This document shows positions 7,824-15,100 of a stretch of 16,211 nt of DNA, piece by piece (the stretch's first letter is position 1; every line of letters starts with the position of its first letter). The notes beneath the pieces were generated by a model. That model searched no databases. It was given only the letters and a program-made list of their open reading frames with translations, and had not been told where the DNA came from. Position numbers and translations under genes: made by a program. Source of the DNA: JAADHY01 sp964428935 (lineage in GTDB: Bacteria; Planctomycetota; Planctomycetia; Planctomycetales; Planctomycetaceae); contig CAYSAG010000099.1 in NCBI GenBank assembly GCA_964428935.1, positions 1 to 16,211 of the forward strand, written 5' to 3'.

Positions 7824-8037
7824 TGCGTGAGACCTCTACGCACCGGGTTGAGCGACGCCGCTGCCCGGCCGGCCGGAACCGCCGCGAAAGGTCGGCCCCG
7901 TTGCCAGAACCGCTCGACGGTCCTAACCGCTGAAACGACCAGCCCTTGCGCTCGCTCGACCGTGTCGGCCCGGACTTCCTTCCCTTCCGCTGGCGACTCG
8001 ACGGCTCCTTCGCCCCAGCGGCCAGACTCCCGCCGCG

Positions 8038-8056
8038 TGCATGCTCCGGACATGCA
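8038..8056. promoter_or_regulatory. Palindromic operator 2 (candidate NtrC-type enhancer site)
   Basis: TGCATGCTCCGGACATGCA has the same length and outer hexamers as operator 1, with one extra matching base on each side (GTGCATG/CATGCAC). Its centre is about 208 bp upstream of the -24/-12 element at 8248-8262, a usual distance for a looping enhancer. Confidence 0.6.
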
Positions 8057-8125
8057 CCCGTCCTTGTGCGTCCCTTTCGGCTGCGAACTTCGGCGCTCTT
8101 CGGCACGCTGGCGTCCGCCCCCGTT

Positions 8126-8178
8126 CCGGCCGGCCGTGCTCGCTGTCTGAGCAGGTGCCTTCAGACACGACCGGCCGG
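8126..8178. other. Composite inverted repeat between enhancer sites and promoter
   Basis: An outer CCGGCCGG (8126-8133 and 8171-8178) encloses perfect 7-bp arms TGTCTGA (8144-8150) and TCAGACA (8161-8167) around a 10-nt loop. The DNA could extrude as a two-step stem, or the inner arms could be a protein-binding dyad. It lies between operator 2 and the sigma-54 element. Confidence 0.5.
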
Positions 8179-8247
8179 TTCGTGCGAAAGCCGCTTCGCC
8201 CTCGCGGCCCGCTTCGTCTGGTCCTTTTCGTCGCCCTTCTCGCCTGC

Positions 8248-8262
8248 CGGCACACCGCTTGC
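8248..8262 (+). promoter_or_regulatory. Sigma-54-type -24/-12 promoter of the cytochrome operon
   Basis: CGGCACACCGCTTGC matches TGGCAC-N5-TTGC at nine of ten positions (C for the first T), with exact spacing between GG (8249-8250) and GC (8261-8262). It faces the gene starting at 8452, giving a leader of about 180 nt. The NtrC-type regulator gene and two enhancer-like palindromes lie immediately upstream, which makes it more credible than an isolated match. Confidence 0.6.
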
Positions 8263-8296
8263 CACAGAAAAGCCCTGCACTGAGACGAACCGCCGT

Positions 8297-8323
8297 CACG
8301 TCGACCGACGTGCCGTCAACGGC
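8297..8323. other. Adjacent short palindromes in the operon leader
   Basis: CACGTCG-AC-CGACGTG (8297-8312) is followed by GCCGT-CA-ACGGC (8312-8323). A third dyad, CCGACC-CC-GGTCGG, lies at 8378-8391. They may be repressor sites or leader RNA structure, but short GC-rich palindromes are common in such DNA. The rest of 7773-8451 has no credible gene. Confidence 0.3.
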
Positions 8324-8451
8324 GGTGGGCCGGCGAGTGAGTCGGTGCCACCGAACGGCTCGTGACGCGAACACCGGCCGACCCCGGTCGGACGCGGGTG
8401 GCCTGAATGCGAGCCGCTCGCTCGAACGGTTGTCGTTGAGGGCCCTTGGGC

Positions 8452-8883
8452 ATGGCAAGACGTCCAACAGTCCTGTTTGCTAACTTGGGCAAGAACCCGG
8501 CGGTCGTCGGGCAGTTGGTGGAGGAGTTTCGCGGTTTTGTCGTCTTGCCGGCCGGACCGCTCACCGACCAGCGAGTGCCTCGCGGGTTGGCGTCGGTCGA
8601 CGTCGTGGTGCTCTACGCCGACCGGTTGGGCCTGACTGGGCTGGAGTCGATTCGGTTGTTGCGTCGAGCGGCCGCGTCGGTGCCGGTCGTGGTGGTGTGT
8701 GCCGAGCCGAGCGTTGAGAACGCCAAGGAGTCGATTCGGTTGGGGGCGTTCGCGTACGTGGCCGCACCGTTTCTGCCGGGGACGCTGCGACGACTGGTCA
8801 CCCTGGCGAGGCGGTGCAAACCCTGGTCTTTGCGTGAGGAGCTGCAAAATGGTTGCCTTGAACAAGCGGGTGTTGGTGGTTGA
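8452..8883 (+). CDS. Degenerate receiver-like protein (pseudo-receiver)
   Basis: This 143-residue protein has the receiver fold pattern but has lost the phosphorylation chemistry. Aligned by eye with the two receivers in this window, the N-terminal acidic pair becomes A10/N11 (TVLFANLG). The phosphoacceptor Asp becomes Y55 in VVVLYADRLGLTGLE. The switch Thr becomes C83. The conserved Lys of the KP motif becomes A105 (AYVAAPF). The hydrophobic strands, GLTGLE and the SIRLGAFAYV motif are kept. The ATG at 8452 has GAGGG at 8438-8442 and is preferred to the TTG at 8446. Its 3' end overlaps the next gene by 35 bp, suggesting coupled translation. It is the first gene of the likely sigma-54 operon. 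A phosphorylation-independent binding or scaffold role is inference. Confidence 0.85.
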   Translation: MARRPTVLFANLGKNPAVVGQLVEEFRGFVVLPAGPLTDQRVPRGLASVDVVVLYADRLGLTGLESIRLLRRAAASVPVVVVCAEPSVENAKESIRLGAFAYVAAPFLPGTLRRLVTLARRCKPWSLREELQNGCLEQAGVGG

Positions 8884-9589
8884 CGACGAGGAGGTGGTGT
8901 GCGAGGCGTGTCGTCGCGTGCTCAGCAGCGCGGGCTTTTCCGTCTCGACAGTCCAGAGCGGTCGGGAAGCCCTGGAAGCCTGCCGCTCGGAGCGGTTCGA
9001 CCTGGTCGTGGCCGACATTCGAATGCCGGACATGGACGGGCTGGAAGTGGCCCAACGGCTGAAGCAGGAGTTCCCGGAACTGCAAGTGTTGATTCTCACG
9101 GGCTACCCCAGCGAGGAGTCCTTGCGTAGAGCCCGTCGAATCGGTGTCTTCGACTACTTGCACAAGCCGGTCAGTCCCGAGCGGCTGAGCGCGGTCACGA
9201 CGGCCGCGGCTTTGGCGCCGCCGGCTCAACCCGAGCTGACCGAACCGGGACAGGAGCTGGAGCAAGGACCCGTGTCTGCAGCCCCGACGGTCGCCGCGTC
9301 GACCGAGACGCCCGAGCGGCCTGCCGAGACGCTCGGCCTGACCGCCCCGGCCACACCCGTCCGGTCGCCCGAGCTGCCAGCGGCTGCCCGGACGGTCGCC
9401 GGGTCCGACCAACCGACAGCAGAAACGCCGCAGCCGCCCGAGAGCTTGCTGAAGACCGTCCTCATTCTGGCCGGAGCTCCGCTGGTCGGACTGGCCTACA
9501 TTCTGTTCTTGCCGCTGTTCGGCTTCGGAGCGCTCGTGGTCGCCGCCAGCCAGCGAGCGTTGCGGCTGGTGGGACTGCGGGGAGCGTAG
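8849..9589 (+). CDS. Receiver domain fused to a C-terminal membrane segment
   Basis: This is a 246-residue protein. Residues 1-115 are an intact receiver with acidic residues D12/D13, phosphoacceptor D56 in VVADIRMPDMDG, switch Thr in LILTGYP, and K106 in DYLHKP. A Pro/Ala/Glu/Thr-rich flexible linker covers about 120-198. A strongly hydrophobic segment (201-234, VLILAGAPLVGLAYILFLPL and following) could be one long helix or a hairpin, and a short basic tail follows. No DNA-binding or enzymatic output domain is present. The ATG at 8849 has GAGGAG at 8836-8841, inside the preceding gene. The layout suggests a phospho-acceptor tethered to the inner membrane, next in the operon to a membrane cytochrome it may act on. 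That link is inference. Its kinase could be the one at 4660. Confidence 0.88.
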   Translation: MVALNKRVLVVDDEEVVCEACRRVLSSAGFSVSTVQSGREALEACRSERFDLVVADIRMPDMDGLEVAQRLKQEFPELQVLILTGYPSEESLRRARRIGVFDYLHKPVSPERLSAVTTAAALAPPAQPELTEPGQELEQGPVSAAPTVAASTETPERPAETLGLTAPATPVRSPELPAAARTVAGSDQPTAETPQPPESLLKTVLILAGAPLVGLAYILFLPLFGFGALVVAASQRALRLVGLRGA

Positions 9590-9599
9590 ACCTGGCGGC

Positions 9600-9647
9600 G
9601 TGTGGGCTCCGTTTCGTGTGGGCCCCGTCTCGCGTGGGCGTGGTCCG
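9600..9647 (+). repeat. Short tandem repeat in spacer before the cytochrome gene
   Basis: Three 16-bp units lie back to back: GTGTGGGCTCCGTTTC, GTGTGGGCCCCGTCTC (14 of 16 identical to the first) and a more diverged third unit starting GCGTGGGC. They occupy the first half of the 127-bp spacer between the receiver and cytochrome genes. Function is unknown. Confidence 0.5.
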
Positions 9648-9716
9648 CCCCAGCCAACCGCAGCCAAGGACGCCACCTTGAGCGACGACGTTTTGCTGAC
9701 CGGGAGAAGACGCCTC

Positions 9717-11900
9717 ATGGACCGGCAGCCCCTGGCTCTGTTGCTGCTTCCTCTGCTCGTCACCACCTCCAGCCTTTCCGTGCGCGCCGCCCAAGCTGAC
9801 GCTCCGGCCGTGAAGCTTTCAGTGCCGGACGACCAGAACTCGTGCTTGCTGTGCCACACGGAGAGGGACCTTTGGGAGGGGGACTCGCTGCGACTGTACG
9901 TCGACCGGCAGGTTTTGACGCGTGACGTCCATTTTCGAGCAGGCGTTCGCTGCCACGACTGCCACGGCGGGAACCCGGAAAGCCTGGAGGTTCCGGAAGC
10001 TCACGACACGTCGGCGCAACCACCTGGGTCAAAGGTTCGGCCGTTCGAAAAAACGTTGGACGCCGTTTGGTCGTCGTGCCGCACCTGCCACGCTCAACAA
10101 GCCGACGCTTTTCGGCACGACGTGCACGGCCAGTCCGCTGCGGGGACGGAGGAGGATCGTTCCGGCTCGGCGGGTTCCCTTTCTGGACCTTTCAGCTGCG
10201 AAACCTGTCACGGCTCGCAAGTGCACGCACTGCTGCCGGTCGACGACGACCGTTCGCCCGTTTCGGTCCGAGGCCAAACAAACCTGTGCGGCGGTTGTCA
10301 CGAAGGAGCGGCCAGCGAGTACCGGCGCGGCGTGCACGGCCAAGCGCTGACGCGGTCTGGACTGCGCGTCACGGCGGCTTGCGCCGACTGCCACGGAGCA
10401 CACGGCGTCTTTCCCAGCAGCGACAAGCGCTCGACGCTCCACGCGAGCCGCGTGGTCGAAACCTGCTCGACCTGTCACCGGCTGCTCGAGGAAAAACTAC
10501 GTCAAAGCGTGCACGGAGCGGAGTCGGGCGGTGCGTCGAAGACGCGCTCCGGCGACCGGCTCGCGGCCCGCGCGGTCGTCAGTTCGAAGCCACCGGTCTG
10601 CACCGACTGCCACCCGCGTCACAGTCCGCGAGCCGAGTCGCCGGCGTTCCGCGCCCAGGTCTCCGCCACCTGCGGCCGCTGCCACCCGCGGCAAACGGAA
10701 CGGTACGGCTTGAGCATGCACGGCGAGCTGACGGAGGTCGGGTACGTCGAGGCCGCGACGTGCTCCGACTGCCACGGCAGCCACGACATTCGCCCGGTCT
10801 CGGACCCGAAGTCTCGCGTCGCTCGGGCCAACCGGTTCGAAACCTGCGGACGCTGCCACGAAATCAAAGCCGCCGGCTTTGTCGACTTCGACCCGCACGC
10901 CGACCACCGCGACCCCAGCCGCAACCCCCTGCTCTACTGGGTCTACGTCACTCTGTTGACGCTCATTTTCACCGTCTTCGGCTTCTTCGGACTGCACAGC
11001 GTGCTCTGGTTCGTGCGCGGGTGGATTCACGTCTGGCGGCACGGGCGTCCGCGGCAGCGGCTTGAGCCGGGAGAAGCCGCGTACGTGCGTTTTCCGCTGA
11101 CGCACCGAGCGGCTCACGCCGTGCTCGCCCTCTCCTTCCTTGGCCTCGCCTTGACCGGCCTGCCGTTGAAGTACAGTCAGCAACCGTGGGCTCAAACCTT
11201 GGCCGCGGCTTTGGGCGGCTTTCAGTTGACCAGCGTGTGGCACCGAGTCTGTGGTTTGGCCAACTTGGGCGTGCTGCTGTTTTACGCGGTGTGGCTGTTG
11301 CGACGAGTGGTCGAGCCGCCGAGCACCCCGCGCGTGTGGCTGCGGCGTCTGACCGGCCCGGACTCGCTGCTGCCCACGTGGCAGGACGTCAAAGACCTTT
11401 GGCACTCCGTTCGCTGGTTCTTCGGGCTGGGGCCCAAGCCCACCTTCGACCGGTGGACCTACTGGGAGAAGTACGACTTTTGGGGAGCGGCCGGTGACAT
11501 TGTCGTCATTGGAACGACCGGCCTGATGCTTTGGTTTCCCAACTTTTTCTGCTCGTTCCTTCCCGGCGAGGCGTTGAACGTGGCCAAGGTCGTTCACTCG
11601 ACTCAGGCCTTGCTCGCCACCGGCTTCGTGTTTGCCATTCACTTCTTCAACACGCACCTCCGGCCGGAGAAAATGCCCCTGGACCGCTCCATTCTGACCG
11701 GGCTGGTGACGGAGGAAGAGCTGCGAGAGGAACGGGGCCGACTGGTGCAGCGGCTGAGCGAAGCGGGGCGGTTGGAGGAGCTTCGGGCCGAAGCACCGCA
11801 CCCCGGCGCGCACTGGGCCGTCTTCGCAGCGGCCGCGGCGGCCCTGGCGACCGGACTGGCGCTGCTGGTGGGAATGGCCGCCTCGTACGCTGGCTTCTGA
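9717..11900 (+). CDS. Eleven-haem cytochrome c fused to b-type cytochrome membrane domain
   Basis: This is a 727-residue protein. The ATG at 9717 has GGGAGA at 9702-9707 and begins a signal peptide (hydrophobic 6-20, likely cut after RAAQA). The periplasmic part has eleven CXXCH motifs with first Cys at 43, 79, 121, 161, 191, 222, 250, 295, 319, 349 and 377. Recurrent VHG/MHG motifs (H137, H207, H267, H335) and DPHADH near 392-397 may supply distal haem ligands. The C-terminal part has about six membrane helices (405-430, 463-483, 509-527, 588-608, 625-645, 700-722), with helix His residues (H463, H467, H509, H627, H642) suited to b haems as in cytochrome b561/hydrogenase-type b subunits. The architecture resembles CbcL-type menaquinol-oxidising cytochromes. 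Likely role: electrons pass from quinol through b haems to the periplasmic haem wire. The acceptor is unknown. It is the last gene of the operon. Confidence 0.93.
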   Translation: MDRQPLALLLLPLLVTTSSLSVRAAQADAPAVKLSVPDDQNSCLLCHTERDLWEGDSLRLYVDRQVLTRDVHFRAGVRCHDCHGGNPESLEVPEAHDTSAQPPGSKVRPFEKTLDAVWSSCRTCHAQQADAFRHDVHGQSAAGTEEDRSGSAGSLSGPFSCETCHGSQVHALLPVDDDRSPVSVRGQTNLCGGCHEGAASEYRRGVHGQALTRSGLRVTAACADCHGAHGVFPSSDKRSTLHASRVVETCSTCHRLLEEKLRQSVHGAESGGASKTRSGDRLAARAVVSSKPPVCTDCHPRHSPRAESPAFRAQVSATCGRCHPRQTERYGLSMHGELTEVGYVEAATCSDCHGSHDIRPVSDPKSRVARANRFETCGRCHEIKAAGFVDFDPHADHRDPSRNPLLYWVYVTLLTLIFTVFGFFGLHSVLWFVRGWIHVWRHGRPRQRLEPGEAAYVRFPLTHRAAHAVLALSFLGLALTGLPLKYSQQPWAQTLAAALGGFQLTSVWHRVCGLANLGVLLFYAVWLLRRVVEPPSTPRVWLRRLTGPDSLLPTWQDVKDLWHSVRWFFGLGPKPTFDRWTYWEKYDFWGAAGDIVVIGTTGLMLWFPNFFCSFLPGEALNVAKVVHSTQALLATGFVFAIHFFNTHLRPEKMPLDRSILTGLVTEEELREERGRLVQRLSEAGRLEELRAEAPHPGAHWAVFAAAAAALATGLALLVGMAASYAGF

Positions 11901-12056
11901 AAGGCTCTTTCGGTCGGCGACTCTCCACCGCGAACCCGGGGACGACTCGCAGTCGCCCGAGCCGAATTGGCCAGGACAACGCGGCGTCGAACGGCGGCGC
12001 GTGTTCGGAAAACGACTCCGCTTCGGCCGACGCAGCGGGGTGCGAAGTCTCGGGGC

Positions 12057-12122
12057 GCCGTGTGGTTCGGTCGGCTTGCCGTGTGGTCCGTTCGGTTCGG
12101 CGTGCCGTTCGGTCGGTTCGGC
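12057..12122 (+). repeat. Degenerate repeats in convergent intergenic region
   Basis: The spacer between the cytochrome gene and the convergent RTX gene (11901-12175) contains no credible gene. It holds three imperfect units of 21-24 bp, two beginning GCCGTGTGGT at 12057 and 12078 and a third with GTGCCGTTCGGTCGGTTCGG at 12102. A weak hairpin CGACT-CGC-AGTCG at 11943-11955 has no T-run. No convincing terminator was seen. Confidence 0.4.
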
Positions 12123-12175
12123 AGCGGGCTCGGTCCGCGGTGTGACTTGAGCCGAGCCCGGTCGCCGCTCGCCGC

Positions 12176-15100
12176 TCACGCCTCGTCCAGAGCTTGCAGG
12201 ACGTCGGTTGCCACGCGGAAGGTTTCGTCGATTTCGCTGGCCGAGCCGACGACCGTGTCGCTGCCCTGGTTGCCGGCCACGGTGTCGTCGCCGGCGTTGC
12301 CGTTGACGTAGTCGTCGCCGTCCCCGCCCAGGACGACGTCGTCACCGACATTGCCGAACAGTTGGTCGTTGCCGTCGCCGCCCAGCAGCGTTTCGTCGCC
12401 GAAGCCGCCGACCAGCGTGTCGTTGCCGTCGCCGCCGGCCAGCCGGTTCGACCACGCCCCCGTGCCGGCTCGGGCGTCCACCCAGTCGTCGCCGTCGCCG
12501 CCAATCAGGTCGTTGTCGCCGACGCCGCCGTAGAGCGAGTCGTCGCCGTCGCCGCCTCGGAGCGTGTCGTGGCCGCCGTGGCCTTTCAGGTAGTCGTTCC
12601 CGTCGCCGCCGTCGAGGTCGTCGTTGCCGGAGCCGCCGAACAGTTGGTCGTCGCCAATGCCGCCCAGCAGCGTGTCGTCACCGAAGCCGTCTCCGCCAGC
12701 CAGCGTGTCGTCCCCGCTCTGGCCTTCCAGCCAGTCGTCGCCGGCCCCGCCGTCCAGCGAGTCGTTGCCGGTGCCGCCGTCCAGCGTGTCCTGGCCGGCG
12801 TCGCCGAGCAGCGTGTCGGTGCCGTCGCCGCCGGAGAGGCTGTCGTCGCCGCCGGAGCCGCTGAGCGAGTCGTTGCCGCCCGAACCCAGAATCGTCTCGG
12901 CTCCCGGACTGCCCAAAATCACGTCGTTCCCGTAGCCGCCGTCCAGCAACAACCGCAGCGACCCCGTGGCCGCTCCCGTCGCGTCAATCAGGTCGCTACC
13001 GCCACCGGCGTCCACCGTCAGTTGCAGGTTGACCACCCGGTCGACGTCCTGAATGTAGACCAGGTCGTCGCCCGCTCGCGTTTCGATTCGAACCGGCGTG
13101 AACGACGTCTCGACGGTCAGCGTGCCGAAGGCGTCCGAGACGGTCAGCTGGCCGGCGGCGTCTTGGCCGACCACGAGCAGGTCGGCATTGGCCGTTCCGC
13201 GGACCAGGACTTGGTCGATGGTCGAGGCCTCGACGACCACGTCGCTGCCGCTGCCGGGCGTCCAGACCAGCGTGTCCCAGCCGGGACCGCCGTAGAGCAC
13301 GTCGCCGCTGCCTCCCTGCCCTTTCAGGTAGTCGTCGCCCGCACCGCCGTCCAACGAGTCGGCTCCGCCGGCACCGAACAGCGAGTCGTCGCCGTCGTCG
13401 CCCTTCAGCGTGTCGTTGCCGGTGCCGCCGACGACGGTGTCGTCGCCCGAACCTCCTTGAACCAGGTCGTTGCCGCGGGACCCGCCGGTGACGTAGTCGT
13501 TGCCCGCGCCGCCGTCGACCACGTCGCTGCCGCCTTGAGCGTTGACCCAGTCGTCTCCGTCGCCGGCCAAAATGGTGTCGCGCCCACCGCTGCCCCAAAT
13601 CGTGTCGGCTCCACCGGCCGAGTCAATCAGGTCGTCGCCCAGGCCGCCGAAAATCAGGTCGTCGCCCACGTCGGAGTAAATGGTGTCGTCGCCGTCGCCG
13701 CCGTCAATGCTGTCGTCCTCCGGACCGCCCAAGCCCGACCGGTTCACCAACGCGTCGGACTCCAACGTGACCGCGTCCGTCCGCAAGACCACGACGCCGG
13801 ACGGAGCACGCGACATGCTGGTCGAACCGCCGGACCGCACGAACGGGTCCGCCTGGTTCAGGTCGACGGTGTACCCCAGGTCGGCGAATTGAGCGATTGT
13901 AATTCGACTGATGGGCATGGTCGTTCCGGGCGGTTCGGCGAAGCCGGTCATCAGTTCCGTCGTGAAGACCGTTTCGCGCCAATGGCTGTCTGCGGTACCT
14001 GGTCCGCCCGTGTTCTCCACCGGCACGCCCGTCTCGTTCACGCCAAACCGGGTGTTGTACTCCGCCGTCGCCTGCGGTCCGGTGAACCGCGGGTCGGTGC
14101 CGCCTTGCAGCGACGGGTTCTGCAACAGCCCCAGGTTTTGCCAGATTGTGCCGAAGCCGAGTACGTGAGCCATTTCGTGCAGAATGACGTCGCCCAGTGT
14201 GCCGTCCGACTCCATGAGCGCCAGGTCGGCCGTGTCGAACTGCATGACACCGTACGCGGGCAGCGAACCGCCTCCTCGAAGGAACGTCGGACCGCCCTGC
14301 CCCAGAATGCCACCCGGTCCGTCGATGAACACCCCGCTGGCCTCAATGACAATGTCGTCCACCAACCCGACGCCGGGCACGGTGACGTCCGGCACGTCCC
14401 CGGTAATGATCGACTCCCACCGCTGCTCGGCCGCCGTGAACGCCGCCTGCTGAGACGCGGTCAAGCCTCCGGTGAAGTTAATGACAATGTCGTAGCCTCC
14501 GACCGGCGTGCCGTCGTCGTCCAGAATCGTGCACACCCCCTGACCGTCGACGATTGTGGCGTTGACCGGGTTCGACAGGTCGACCGTGAACGTCTCGTCG
14601 CCTTCCACCGTTGTGTCGCCCAGAATGTCGACGGTAATGGTTTGCGTGGTCACTCCGGGAGCGAACGTCACGGTGCCGGTGACGGCGGTGTAGTCCGAGC
14701 CGGCCGTGGCGGTGCCGTCGTTGGTCGTGTAGTCCACGGTCACTTGCTGAGTGCTGGCCGCCGACAGCGTGACGGTGAACGTGGCCTGTGTGGTGCCGCT
14801 GTCGCCCTCGGTGACGCTAATGTCGTCAATGGTGATGCCGGGCAGACCGGTTGTGTCGTCGTTCAGAATGGTGCCCACGGCCTGACCGTCGGCAATGGTG
14901 GCGTTTGTCGGGTTCGACAGGTTGACGAAAAACGTCTCGTCCGGCTCGACCGTCGTGTCGCCCAGGACGTCGACGGAAATGGTCTGGACGGTCACCCCAG
15001 GAGAGAAGGTCAGGGTGCCCGAGGTCGCGGTGTAGTCCGAGCCGGCGGTGGCCGTGTCGTCGGCCGTCGCGTAGTCGACGGTAACGGTCTGCGGGCTGGT

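Noticed and set aside
7520..8467. 315-residue minus-strand open frame across the control region
   Set aside because: Low-complexity Arg/Gly/Ala composition, runs into the regulator gene antisense, and covers palindromes and a promoter element. No ribosome site or domain.
11399..11415. TGGCACTCCGTTCGC as a sigma-54 element
   Set aside because: It lies inside the cytochrome coding sequence with no downstream gene on that strand.
11943..11955. Hairpin CGACT-CGC-AGTCG as the terminator of the cytochrome operon
   Set aside because: Only a 5-bp stem and no T-run on either strand.
10497..12179. 560-residue minus-strand open frame opposite the cytochrome gene
   Set aside because: It shadows the CXXCH-rich plus-strand gene; the start lies in a repeat-rich spacer and no domain is visible.
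12236..13738. Regular DNA repeats as a CRISPR array
   Set aside because: The periodicity is that of RTX nonapeptide codons in an uninterrupted reading frame, without unique spacers or conserved full-length repeats.
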